Below, one piece after another: positions 1 through 9,500 of a stretch of 64,000 bases of DNA (the first letter of the stretch is position 1; each line of letters begins with the position of its first letter). The notes under the pieces are model-generated. The model was given only the letters and a program-made list of their open reading frames with translations. It was not told where the DNA came from and did not search any database. Both the position numbers and the translations under genes were made by a program. The DNA is from CAYWVR01 sp964461715 (GTDB taxonomy: Bacteria > Planctomycetota > Phycisphaerae > FEN-1346). Location of the stretch: the NCBI GenBank assembly GCA_964461715.1, contig CAYWVR010000003.1:79927-143926 (forward strand). Direction: 5' to 3'.

Positions 1-1751
1 TCGCGCCCCCGCTCCCGGTACCGCCAGGGCCGCTCACGGCCGGTCCAGGCGAGGCGTCCGTTGAGCCAGACCTTCGCGTGAGCGCTCGCCTCCAGGGCCA
101 GCCAGGCGGTCCGGCGGCGGGGGCTTCGGAGCCGGGCCGTCGCGTACCAACACTCGCCGCGGAACCGGGTGTAGAAGCCCTCCTCCTCCCGGGGCGGCGC
201 GAGGCGCGGACCGTCCGTCGCGAGCGGCTGCCAGGCGCGGGGCGCGGCGTCCTCGGGGGGCACGCCGACGCGGTTCGGGCCGGGCCGATACGCGACGCCC
301 TCGGCCGCGACGACGTCCGGCACGAACGCATCGTTGTGCTCCAGGCCAACGGGCTGCTCGAAGGGCCCGAGAATCTGCCACGCGGGAAGGTGCACCCACG
401 CGTCCTTCTCCGACAAGACGTTGACGCCGTCCTCGACCGCCGTCGCCACCGTGCCACGACTGGGCCCGTTCGCAAGACCGCGCGCGGGACTGATGCCCAT
501 GAGACCGGCGCTCGACGGGGGGAGGTTCTCAAGCGCCGCGCGCGCGGCAGCCGCGAAGGCGGGGGCGTTCTCCTCGTCAAGGACCGGCACCGCGGCGTCG
601 GTCTGGTCGAGGGCCTCGGCCAGCGGAAGCGGGTCGTGCTGGAGGGCCAGGTGCAGGGCCCGGATCTCGCGCCAGAGGGCAGCGAGTTGCGGGGTGGCAC
701 GGGCGGACAAGTCACCCGCGGCGTCCGCGTGTTCCACGATCATGCCGCGCACGAGCCCCGCCCCCGGGCCCAGCTTCCCCTCGGCCCGGTAGGTCCCGAC
801 GACGGCGGGCCCGCCGCGCCCGTGGATGCGACCGGCATAGGCGCCCATGTCGCCCTCGGCCTTGAACGTGCCGGCCAGACGCCCGCCGTCCAGACGCGCG
901 TCGACGGTGCAGCGGACGACCTGCGGCGGGGCCTGCCACGTCTTGCCGCCGCCGTGCGGCACCCATCCGTCCTGATGGAGTTGGAGGATGAGCGATCCCG
1001 TGATGCGGTCGCCCTCCAGCGCGAGGCCGGATGCGTCGCCCTCGTGCCACCCGGCGTTCCACGTGGGCGTCCGGACCGTGACGGGGTCGAAGCGGCCCGC
1101 GGGCACCGGGAAGCGGACGACGACGGGATGGAAATCGACGGCCTTCTCGCCGGACCGCTTGTCGATGCGTTCCCAGCGAACGGCCCGGCTGAGGACCGCC
1201 TCCACCCGGACCGTGCCGTCGCGGACCCGCGCGTCGATCGTGAACCTCTGCGGGCGGGGCGTTGTGTGGCCGGTGGGGATGAAGCGGTCCCACCATCCGA
1301 TCTCCGTCGCGGGCGGGAGCTTCTCGTCGAGCGTCTGGTCGAGCCGCAAGGCGACGTCCATCATGCCGCCGACGCGCCCGTCGCCGACCGCCAGCGCCGA
1401 CGCGTCGGCCTCGAACCGGGCGACGGACCGCCAGGCCGCGCGGGCCCCGTTGCCGAGGTGCCAGCCCCGCCACTCCTGCATCGTGCCCTGGCTCCAAGCC
1501 GGGACGTCGGCGAAGGCGACGCGCGTGCGGCCGCCGGTGCGGCGAAGGACCACGTGGAGGTCGTCGCGGTCGGCGCCCTGTTCGAGCACCAGCGCGACCG
1601 TCTCGACGGGTCCGTCCTCGGCTCGCCGCGCGGCCAGCTCGGCGCGGAGCCCGTCGCGGCGCTCGACGAGCGCGCGGGTGTCGTCGGCGAGGCCGGCGCG
1701 GGCCGCGGAGGCACAGAGCGCGAGAAGGAGACAGGATATCCCGATTCTCAT
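1..1751 (-). CDS. Secreted paralogue of the 1559-residue PQQ-propeller protein (3' part missing)
   Basis: Reads from ATG at 1751 to the window edge, giving 583 residues with no stop. It opens with a signal peptide (hydrophobic stretch GISCLLLALCASAARA), so the product is exported. From about residue 50 it follows the protein at 6531-11210 block by block: WSQGTMQEWRGWH matches WEQGTMQEWRGFH, WWDRFIPTGHTTPR matches YWDRFIPTGFTTPR, and WQILGPFEQPVGLEHN matches WQVVGPFEQRLGLEHN. The visible part ends inside the galactose-binding-like beta-sandwich (KVWLNGRL), so a propeller probably follows outside the window. AGAGGAA precedes the start, which lies 36 bases after the PHP gene, so the two are likely co-transcribed. 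The biochemical role is unknown. Confidence 0.75.
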   Translation of the reverse strand, partial: MRIGISCLLLALCASAARAGLADDTRALVERRDGLRAELAARRAEDGPVETVALVLEQGADRDDLHVVLRRTGGRTRVAFADVPAWSQGTMQEWRGWHLGNGARAAWRSVARFEADASALAVGDGRVGGMMDVALRLDQTLDEKLPPATEIGWWDRFIPTGHTTPRPQRFTIDARVRDGTVRVEAVLSRAVRWERIDKRSGEKAVDFHPVVVRFPVPAGRFDPVTVRTPTWNAGWHEGDASGLALEGDRITGSLILQLHQDGWVPHGGGKTWQAPPQVVRCTVDARLDGGRLAGTFKAEGDMGAYAGRIHGRGGPAVVGTYRAEGKLGPGAGLVRGMIVEHADAAGDLSARATPQLAALWREIRALHLALQHDPLPLAEALDQTDAAVPVLDEENAPAFAAAARAALENLPPSSAGLMGISPARGLANGPSRGTVATAVEDGVNVLSEKDAWVHLPAWQILGPFEQPVGLEHNDAFVPDVVAAEGVAYRPGPNRVGVPPEDAAPRAWQPLATDGPRLAPPREEEGFYTRFRGECWYATARLRSPRRRTAWLALEASAHAKVWLNGRLAWTGRERPWRYRERGR

Positions 1752-1787
1752 GTCGCTGTTCCTCTCAAGGCGTCGGCTCAGGCGACC

Positions 1788-3086
1788 TTACCCGACCGCC
1801 CGCGGCTGCCAGGCCCGTCCGAGCAGGGCGAAGTGGGCGTTCTTCTCGGCCACCGACGCAAAGCGCGTCTCGACCGCCGGGTCCAGGTAGCCGCCCTTCT
1901 CGGTCAGCGTCGCGGCCGTGTGGCCGAGGAAGATGTCGGCCCCGCGGCGGAAGGTCTCGACGACAGGGGCAAGCTCCGGGGCGTCGAAATCGTCGACGAA
2001 GGGCTGCCCCGGCGCGTTCATCTCGGTGCCCACGTGGACGGGCAGGCCGCGCTTCTCGGCCAGGCGGACCACCGCGTGGAGGTTTGCGACCTTGACCTTC
2101 CTGGCCTCCGCATCATCGAGGTTCCAGTTGCGGTCGGGGATGATGTTCATCGCCGCCACCCCGTCGCTCATCTCGAGGTCCATGAGGGCCTCGATGTCGG
2201 CCTCGGCGGGGCTCGTGCCGTCAAGCCAGGTGAGCGTGGGGATGCCGCCGAGCGTGCGGGCGAAGCGGTCGACGTCGCGCCAGAGGGGGAAGGTGGTCGG
2301 CGTCGGAGCCTGGTATCCCACCCCGCCGCACTTCATCGTCCTGGCGCGGATCGTCGCCTGGAGAGATCGCGAATCGTCCAGCAGCGTCTCGGCCTTCGCG
2401 GCCCCGAGCCCCAGCCGGTCGGCCCAGAAGCGGGCCCGCTCCGCCCGGTCCGGGTAGACGGCCTCGGCCTTCGCCTCGTACGCCGCGCACAGGTGCCGCT
2501 CGGTCGGCGTCCCGGAGGGCGAGAGCGGAAGGACGTCCGCCTCATAATCGAGCCGCACGGGATCGAGGGCCTCGTTGACGCGCGTGACGACGTCCTCGTT
2601 GCGCCGGCGGGCCCCGGTGCGGAGGCGGTCGGCGAAGTCGCGGGCCTGGGGGTCCTCCAGCTCCGTCGGCACGAGGCCGGCGGCCATGTGGTAGGCCACG
2701 CCGGGCTCGCCGGGCGAGTTGATTTCCTGGTCGGCCCGCTCGGGGACATAGACGCGGGTCTCCATGCCGGCGGTGGTGGGGATGCCCGCCCGGACGCCCG
2801 CCCGAAAAAACTCCGCGATGCCGTCGAGGACGTCGAAGTCGACAAGGCCGACGGCCCGCAGCCCCTCCCGCCGCGCCCGCCACACGAGGTGGGTCGGCGA
2901 GTAGCCGAGGGCGTTGTAGGAGTAGAAGGAGTGGGCGTGGAGGTTGACGCGCGGCCGGGGGTCGGGCAGACGGAGGGTTCCCGCCTCGACGAGGGCCATC
3001 AGCGCTTCGAGCGCGGCCTCGCGCTCGGCGGGGTCGAAGTCGTCGAGCCGGGTTTCGAGTTCGGCGACGCGTGCGTCCTGATCCAA
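1788..3086 (-). CDS. PHP-domain metal-dependent protein
   Basis: 432 residues from a TTG start at 3086, chosen because AGGAGG lies 6 bases upstream (3093-3098); earlier in-frame codons lack such a site and read as low-complexity sequence. The PHP signature NLHAHSFYSYN (His50 and His52) is followed by GLVDFDVLDG, then GMETRVY, HVGTEMN and FLGHTAA near the C terminus, which together supply the His/Asp/Glu metal ligands expected of a PHP (polymerase and histidinol phosphatase) fold. PHP enzymes are generally phosphoesterases. The substrate is not apparent; residues 150-300 are lineage-specific helical sequence. It is likely the first gene of an operon with the secreted giant downstream, and has a good sigma-70-like promoter at 3147-3175. 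Confidence 0.8.
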   Translation of the reverse strand: MDQDARVAELETRLDDFDPAEREAALEALMALVEAGTLRLPDPRPRVNLHAHSFYSYNALGYSPTHLVWRARREGLRAVGLVDFDVLDGIAEFFRAGVRAGIPTTAGMETRVYVPERADQEINSPGEPGVAYHMAAGLVPTELEDPQARDFADRLRTGARRRNEDVVTRVNEALDPVRLDYEADVLPLSPSGTPTERHLCAAYEAKAEAVYPDRAERARFWADRLGLGAAKAETLLDDSRSLQATIRARTMKCGGVGYQAPTPTTFPLWRDVDRFARTLGGIPTLTWLDGTSPAEADIEALMDLEMSDGVAAMNIIPDRNWNLDDAEARKVKVANLHAVVRLAEKRGLPVHVGTEMNAPGQPFVDDFDAPELAPVVETFRRGADIFLGHTAATLTEKGGYLDPAVETRFASVAEKNAHFALLGRAWQPRAVG

Positions 3087-3146
3087 GGCGGACCTCCTGC
3101 CGGCCGGGCATGACGCGGCCTCACGACCGCGGCTCAAGAGCCCATG

Positions 3147-3175
3147 TCTATAGCACGTTCGGGGCGGCGGCTCAA
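3147..3175 (-). promoter_or_regulatory. sigma-70-like promoter of the PHP gene
   Basis: On the minus strand: TTGAGC (3175-3170), 17-base spacer, TATAGA (3152-3147). It lies about 60 bases before the TTG start, divergent from the promoter at 3196. Confidence 0.55.
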
Positions 3176-3195
3176 GGGGCGTCCCGTTTCCGGGG

Positions 3196-3224
3196 GTGAC
3201 ACGAGGCCGGGGTCGCGTTACAAT
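3196..3224 (+). promoter_or_regulatory. sigma-70-like promoter of the pRiA4b ORF-3-like gene
   Basis: GTGACA (3196-3201), 17-base spacer, TACAAT (3219-3224). Predicted transcription start near 3231, 28 bases before the ATG. Confidence 0.6.
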
Positions 3225-3258
3225 CCCGGCGCGGTTTTGCGGGCGCAAGGAGTCCCCT

Positions 3259-4686
3259 ATGCTTACATACTTCGACTTCGCCGTGTCCCTGGACGGGATC
3301 AAACCGCGCATCTGGCGGCGGTTTCTCCTGGCCAGGGACGCCACCTTCCTGGACCTCCACCAGGCGATCCAGGACGCAGCCCCCTGGGACGACTACCACC
3401 TCTTCGCCTTCTCCGAGCCCGGACGGCGGGGGCGCGAGATCGCCGCCAGCGGCGAGGACGGCAGCCCGGTCCCCGCGGCCCGAGTGCCCCTGGCGGCAGT
3501 GTTCGCGAATCCCAAGGACAAATGTCTCTACACCTACGACTTTGGCGACGGCTGGCGGCACACGGTCGAGCTGAAGGGAATCAAGCAGGAGCCGGAGACC
3601 TTCCATCGCCGCCTCACGGGCGGGGCCCGCGCGTTCCCGCCGGAGGACTGCGGCGGCGCGTGGGGCTACGGCGCCTGCCTGGCCGCCGTCGGGGCCCTCG
3701 ACGTCGACGAGGCCGATCTCTGTCCCGAGATGATCGAAGAGCGCCGCGAGTGGCTCGACCCTGAGTGGGACCCCGAGGCCTTCGACCTCGCGGAGGCCGC
3801 GAAGGTCTTCGACGAGGCGGCGCGTCCCGGTCCGCGGCTCGGGCCGTCGCACGAGGACGTCGTCGACGAAGACGAGGGCGACGAAGACGAGCCGTGGCCC
3901 GAGGAGGACGATTCCCATTTCGGCCCGTCGTTCGTCGACCAGCTCCTGGAATTCGTGCCCCGGATGCGCGTGCCGCGCGGCCTCGTGATGCCCGCGTGCA
4001 TCACGCCGCACGCCCGCGAGAAGATCCGCGACTTGCCGGGCATGGACCCGGCGTGGGTCGCGGCAATGGACCAGGCCGACCCGGAGGACGCCGCGGTCGG
4101 CCTGACGATCGACCAGGCCCGCGCGCTGGCGACCTTCCTGCGGAACCAGACCCGCGGTCGGGACCGAACCGAGACCGACGGCCTGGTGCTCGAGATCATC
4201 GCCTCGCGGCTCGCGGACTCCATGGCCCTGTACGAGGAGGCCGACCTGGACAAGGTCGGGCGTCCGCGCGACGCCGCCGCGGGCCCGATGGACGCCGCCA
4301 TGCTCAAGCACGAGAACGCGATGCTCCACACCGCGGGCCTCATCGACACCGAGGAGCTGGCCCGCCGCATCGACGCTCGCATCGCCGATCCCCGGGAGAC
4401 GCTCTCGGTGCGCCTGACGATCGGCCAGCGCCGGGCCTTCGCCGAGGCCTTCGAGATGCCGCCCGACGTCGAGGCCCGTTTCGCCCTGGACTCCAAGAAG
4501 GCCGAGGACGTGCCTATGGAGGCGAGGGAGCTTGCCTGGTTCCAGATCGAGACTTCGGAGATACTCGAGGAGATGCCCACGGGTAGCCTGCACGGGAGGC
4601 TGGGCCGCGGCCTGGCGCGCATCGAGAAGGCCCTCGAGGGCCTCCTCGTCCCGCTGCCGGGCGACGAGGTCTACATCGGTATCTGA
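3259..4686 (+). CDS. pRiA4b ORF-3-like (IS1096 passenger TnpR-like) protein
   Basis: 475 residues. ATG at 3259 is chosen over an upstream in-frame start because AAGGAGT lies 6-7 bases before it and the promoter at 3196-3224 overlaps the alternative. The first ~180 residues carry the hallmarks of the plasmid pRiA4b ORF-3-like domain: early KPRIWRRFLL, DLHQAIQ, then YTYDFGDGWRHTVEL and PPEDCGGAWGY. Next comes an acidic linker (DEDEGDEDEPWPEEDD) and a C-terminal half of about 250 residues that I do not recognise. The domain is widespread, sometimes beside mobile elements, with no settled biochemical role. No transposase lies next to it here, so mobility should not be assumed. It is convergent with the oxidoreductase, 13 bases apart. 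Confidence 0.75.
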   Translation: MLTYFDFAVSLDGIKPRIWRRFLLARDATFLDLHQAIQDAAPWDDYHLFAFSEPGRRGREIAASGEDGSPVPAARVPLAAVFANPKDKCLYTYDFGDGWRHTVELKGIKQEPETFHRRLTGGARAFPPEDCGGAWGYGACLAAVGALDVDEADLCPEMIEERREWLDPEWDPEAFDLAEAAKVFDEAARPGPRLGPSHEDVVDEDEGDEDEPWPEEDDSHFGPSFVDQLLEFVPRMRVPRGLVMPACITPHAREKIRDLPGMDPAWVAAMDQADPEDAAVGLTIDQARALATFLRNQTRGRDRTETDGLVLEIIASRLADSMALYEEADLDKVGRPRDAAAGPMDAAMLKHENAMLHTAGLIDTEELARRIDARIADPRETLSVRLTIGQRRAFAEAFEMPPDVEARFALDSKKAEDVPMEARELAWFQIETSEILEEMPTGSLHGRLGRGLARIEKALEGLLVPLPGDEVYIGI

Positions 4687-4699
4687 CACCGCGCGGGCC

Positions 4700-6013
4700 T
4701 CACCTCTGCCGCGCGTCGGACCAGGCCCGCATCTTCTCGGCGGTCAAGCCCTCGGGCTCGGGTCGTGCGGGCGCGTAATCCGGCACCTCCAAGCCCTCGG
4801 CGAGGGACCGCAACTCGATCGGCTCGCCCGTCGCCATCGACCGGTGTGCGGCGACCGCCACCAGCACCGACCACGCCCCGTCGTGCTCGCTTGCCGCGCG
4901 GCAATACGGGTCGGGCGAGGCGGCGGGGTCGAAGAGGTCCGTGAACATCACGGGGTCGGCCCCGCCGTGCGAGCCGGGGCGCTTCTCGGGGTGAACCTCG
5001 TACGGGTCGCCGTAGTACGGGATCACCTGGAGCGCGGGGCCGGTCGTGACGAGCCGACCGTGCGTCCCGAAGATGACCGTGTCGGAGGATCCGTCGCCGC
5101 ACGCCAGGAACGTGTACACAAGGACAGCCCCGCTGACGTACTCGACGGCCACGTGCATCGTGTCGGGGATGTCGGCCTCCGGGCGGAAAACGCAGAGGTC
5201 GCGGAAGTAGCCGCCAACGCTGCCGCGCGCGGCGACGACCTCGGCCGACTCGGGGCCCGCAGCGACGTCGGTGTAGAATGGGCACCTTTCGTCACTCGGG
5301 CATGCCGCGCAGCGTTCGCCACGATCGGTGAGGCCGAGCTTCCCGGCCGCCTCCTCCGTAAAGCACTTCTGCCCGCCGCGCGCCCAGACCCGGAGCGGCA
5401 CGGAGCCGAGGAAGAAGTTGACGAGGTCGAGGTAGTGCGTCGCCTTATGCACCAGCAAGCCACCGGACTTGGCCATCTCGCCGTGCCACCGGTGGAAGTA
5501 TGATGCCCCGCGATGCATCGGCAGGGCCTTGCGCATCGCGACCGAGAGCGGCCGCCCGATGACCCCGTCCACGAGGAGCCGCTTGACAGCCGTGTTCCAC
5601 GGGGCGTAACGGTAGTTGAACGCGACGCGGCACGTCCGACCCGTCCGCCGCGACGCCTCCAGCACCTCGCGGCAGCCGTCGACGGTGGTCGTCATCGGCT
5701 TCTCGACGATCACGTCGCATCCGGCGTCCATCGCCCGGACGACACAGGCGGCATGGGTGTGGTCGGGCGTGAGAATGATGATCGTCTCCGGGCGCGCCTC
5801 GGCGACCATGCCCTCGAAGTCCTCGGCGGCATAGGTAGCGAGGTCGTGGCCCGCGGCGCGGAGCTCGGCCGCGCGGGTCTCGAGGGCGGGCACGTTGGCG
5901 TCCACGAGTGCGACAAGCGACGCATGGGCCGCATGGTCTTTGAGGAGCGCCTCGATGAAGTGGCGGCTCCGCTGGCCGACCCCGATAACGGCATACCTTC
6001 GCTTGTTGGCCAT
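4700..6013 (-). CDS. Gfo/Idh/MocA-family NAD(P)-dependent oxidoreductase
   Basis: 437 residues from ATG at 6013. The N-terminal Rossmann fold starts YAVIGVGQRSRHF, and the family motif EKP is at residues 104-106. The putative catalytic set Lys190, His193 and Asp196 sits in HKATHYLDL. A cysteine cluster (Cys217, Cys235, Cys238, Cys244) is inserted after it; I have seen such clusters in environmental members of the family, and it may bind a metal. Members oxidise or reduce sugars and cyclitols with NAD(P). No signal peptide is seen, so it should be cytoplasmic. It starts 11 bases after a short rhamnosidase-like gene and is the last gene of a run beginning at 11698, which suggests a role in carbohydrate catabolism. 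Confidence 0.88.
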   Translation of the reverse strand: MANKRRYAVIGVGQRSRHFIEALLKDHAAHASLVALVDANVPALETRAAELRAAGHDLATYAAEDFEGMVAEARPETIIILTPDHTHAACVVRAMDAGCDVIVEKPMTTTVDGCREVLEASRRTGRTCRVAFNYRYAPWNTAVKRLLVDGVIGRPLSVAMRKALPMHRGASYFHRWHGEMAKSGGLLVHKATHYLDLVNFFLGSVPLRVWARGGQKCFTEEAAGKLGLTDRGERCAACPSDERCPFYTDVAAGPESAEVVAARGSVGGYFRDLCVFRPEADIPDTMHVAVEYVSGAVLVYTFLACGDGSSDTVIFGTHGRLVTTGPALQVIPYYGDPYEVHPEKRPGSHGGADPVMFTDLFDPAASPDPYCRAASEHDGAWSVLVAVAAHRSMATGEPIELRSLAEGLEVPDYAPARPEPEGLTAEKMRAWSDARQR

Positions 6014-6024
6014 AAGGTTTTCTT

Positions 6025-6501
6025 CTAGATGCGCAGGAGATGCGTGCCGGGACCGAGGGGGCGCTTCCGCCCGGGCACGAGGGCGGGGACGGTGAGCACG
6101 GGGTAGGCGTTGGTCAGCTCCCCGCGGTCGAGCACCAGCCGTACACGCCGCCGCGGGCCGATCTTGAGCGACCCCTCGCCGCGGACCCACCGCGCCGCCG
6201 CATCGGCCAGGTCGTCCGGGGCCTCGGACACGCGGGCGAGCTTGCCGAGGCGCACCTCCGCGCATCCCCACCGGTCGGGGTCGGACCGCGACGGCCCGCG
6301 GGCGATAGTCTCGCCGTCGAGGTGGAGGATGAAGCGCTGGCTCGCGCTCACCCAGAGGCGCGCCCCGCTCACCGCGTGCGGCAGGGAGAAGCGTCGCCGG
6401 AAAAGGACCACGGCGTAGCCCCCGCGCGGCGCGCGGCCCGGGTGCCGGACGGCGGGGGTGTGCAGGGCGGGATGGTCCGGCTCGAAGCGCCACGCCTCCA
6501 T
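6025..6501 (-). CDS. Stand-alone alpha-L-rhamnosidase N-terminal-like domain
   Basis: 158 residues from ATG at 6501, preceded by a weak CGGAGT. The sequence RLWVSASQRFILHLDGE, ARGPSRSDPDRWGC and later LTNAYPVLTVPA resembles the N-terminal beta-sandwich that precedes the catalytic domain of GH78-type rhamnosidases. The catalytic barrel is missing: the frame stops at 6025 and the next gene begins 11 bases on. It is either a true single-domain carbohydrate-binding protein or what remains of a truncated glycosidase gene. No signal peptide is visible. It sits in the same transcription direction as, and 29 bases after, the 1559-residue secreted protein. Confidence 0.6.
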   Translation of the reverse strand: MEAWRFEPDHPALHTPAVRHPGRAPRGGYAVVLFRRRFSLPHAVSGARLWVSASQRFILHLDGETIARGPSRSDPDRWGCAEVRLGKLARVSEAPDDLADAAARWVRGEGSLKIGPRRRVRLVLDRGELTNAYPVLTVPALVPGRKRPLGPGTHLLRI

Positions 6502-6530
6502 TCATCGACTCCGATGCTCATGCAGATGCC

Positions 6531-9500
6531 TCACTGAACCTTCAACATCTCCTCGGCGGCCTTGGCCTCGTCGGTGCCCGGCAGGTGGCGGACGATCCGC
6601 TCGAGACGCGCACGGGCCGCGCGGACCTTCTCGATCCACCGCCGGTCCCGCGTCGGCGGGTGCGGGATCTCCGAGAAGGCCGGCGCGAAGCGAAAGTCCG
6701 GGGCCTCCACCTTCTGCTTCGAGGGGACCCGGAACCTCGCCGCCGCCTCCGGCGTCGCCGCGAACCCGCCCAGGCTCGTCACGCTCCACCCGCGGCTGCC
6801 CGGCCTGACCTGGACCGCGAGGACGTGCTTGCCCTTCGTCACGCGCACGGCGAAGGGGTGGGCCGCCAGAAGCGTCGGCGGGGCCCCGTTGCCCGACTTC
6901 ATGGTGTCGTAGACGACCTCGCCGTCGAGATACCACCGGCTGAACCAGTCGGCGGCCATCGTCACGTAGAGCCTCCCGTCGGCGGGACAGTCGATCTCGG
7001 CGAACGCATAGGCCAAACTCGGCAGCCCAATCCGCATCGTCGGCGGGGCGTTCTCGACGTCCGGCGTCTCGCCGGGGCGGAGGCCCACCAGCGCCGTCAG
7101 GTTCAGCACGCGGTCCTGGACGGGGAACCGGAACGCCGGGTACGTCCGGTCGGCCACGGGGATCGCCTTCGGGATCGACCGCAGCGCCTCCCGTTCGAGC
7201 GGGGCCGTGTCCGGCGGCAGCGGCCCGACGACGTACCACTCGTCGGGCCACCCGACCGGCTTCAGGGCTCCGGCCTCCCGGGCCTTCGCCACGTCGACGG
7301 GCGGGAGGATTTCCTTCCGCTCGACCTCGTAATAGGCGGGCCCGACGCGGACCCAGTAGGGATACAACCCCGCCGCCAGCCGCAGCGGCTTGTCCGCGGC
7401 CAGCCGGTGGCCGCCCAGCCACTGGTCGACACCCTTGGCCTTCAAGGTCGGCAGGACGATGCGCTCGCGGCGGTTGTCGAGGAGGGTGTAAAGGAGGCCC
7501 GTCGCGCCGAGGCCGCTGACGCCCTGCGGGTCGACCACCGAGGCGAGGCTCGGGACGATCTCGCCGGTGCCCTGGAGACTCGTCACCGCCACGTAGACGG
7601 GCGGCTTGTTGTAGGCATGCTTGTGCGAAAGCGGCTCGAGCGGTCGCTGCTCGTCGCCGAGCGTCACCGCGTCGCCCGCCTGGACTTGGCGCTCAAGCGG
7701 CGGCTCCGCCTCGACCGCGGCCGCGGGGAACGGTCCCGCCCCCAGCCAGTGGACCGTCGTCCGCCCGTCGACGAGCGTCCCAACGGGCACGCCCGGCCCG
7801 AGGGCCGGGTCTTCGAGCGTCGCGACCTTGCGCGGCGAGGCCGTCACGGGCCGTGCGCCGATCTCCTTCAGCAGCGTCCGCGCGAGGACCTCTTCCTGGT
7901 ATTGCCGGCCCTTCTCGTCCGTCACGGCGACGCAGGCGAGGCCCTTGCCACTTCGAAGGAACATCCGCGCTCCCGCGAAGACGGGACTCGCGCGGGTGCC
8001 GAGGTCGACGAGGTTGACGGCGACGCGCGAGAGGTTCGCGTCGGCGGTCGTGACGAGAACCTGGCCGTGGTCCTGGAGACCGCCGTGCGACCCGCCGCCC
8101 GGGTCGAGGCAGAAGAGGTATGGGCCCGCGACGACCGGCGTGTGGTTGTGCTGGACGGCGTGGTTGAGGGCGGGCTTCAGGCGACCGACCGGCCGCCCCG
8201 TGGCCGCGTCCTGGGCGTGGAGAACAAGCCGCGGGTCGGGGCAATGCGGCCCGCGCTCCAGCACCGGCCCGATGCTGAACAGCAGCCCCCCGGCCGCGAC
8301 GGCCGGCGTCACGAAGCTGCCGAAACCGGAGTGCTCGTAGTTGCTCTCCCAGAGCTGGCCGGCGGCGGGCCGGCCGGCGGCGTTCCAGAATCGTGCGGCG
8401 ACGGTCTGCTCCTGACTGACGAGGAACAGAAGGTTGCCGAGGGCCGCGATGGCATAATCGCCGTCGGCGGCGGCGATAATCTGGCCGCCCGCCGGCACGG
8501 CCCCGGGATACTCGACGTCCATCCGCCCGGCGAGCGTCCGCGCGGCCAGGTCGACGATCGCGCCGCCGGAGGTCACGAGCACGGCACCCGGTCCGCACGC
8601 GACGATCGACCCGCCGCCTCCGTGATACTCGCCCGCCAGGGTCCACCGCCCGCGCTCCTCGCCGGTGGCGGCATCGAGGAGGACGATACCCGTCGCGGGG
8701 GCTTTCGGGTTGTCCTTACGGATGGCGGCGAGGGCCTCGGCCCGGGGCCACGCCCCGACGGGGTCGCCCTCGAGGACCACGAGGTCTCTCCAGAGGTGCA
8801 GGTCGGCCTTGGCGAGCCAGACGTGATTCATCCAGACTCGCTTGCCGTTCGCGTCGAAGCAAGCCGTCACGCCCGTCCGGGCGTGCATCCAGACGCGCTT
8901 GCCGTCGGTGACGGGGTCGCTGGGGCGGAGCCGGTCCACCTCGAACGGGTTGAAGCCGAGCTGGGGGACGAGCTCCCTGAGGATCGCGCGGCGGCGGCTC
9001 TCGTCGCCGGACCCGGCGATGGCGCTGCGGGTATGCTCGTCGAGGACCTCGAAGACGTCGGCCTTGGCTTCCCAGCGGGTTTCGCCGGTGGCGGCATCGA
9101 GGGCGACGAGCGTGTCGGGGTTCGAGGCAACGAAAACGAGGTCGCCCGCCACGGCCGGCCGCGCCCCACCCCCGAGGTCGTCCCGCCGCCACGCCACGTT
9201 GATGCCGCGGTCAATGTCCCAGGCAAGCGGCGGGTCCGCCTCCGGGAAGACGTCGGACGAGCCCACGGCGACGTGCGGCTTGGGAGCGGGCGGCGCGACG
9301 GGCTCGGCAGCCGAGATCGCCAGCCGCACCCAGGACTTCCGGCGATCGCGGTGACCCCGCACAAGCAGGCGATTGACGCCCTCGACGAGCTGCACCGAAA
9401 CGAGCGTCCGGCCGCGCGGACGGTACCGCCAGAAGGGCTCCTCGGCCGACCAGACGAGCCGGTCGTTCAGCCAGACCTTGGCCTGCGTGCCCGTTTCGAG

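Noticed and set aside
78..3113. A 1011-codon plus-strand frame across the first 3 kb
   Set aside because: It is antisense to two well-supported minus-strand genes and has low-complexity composition.
3259..4686. Insertion sequence call for the pRiA4b ORF-3-like gene
   Set aside because: No transposase, terminal repeats or target duplications are visible around it; the domain also occurs outside mobile elements.
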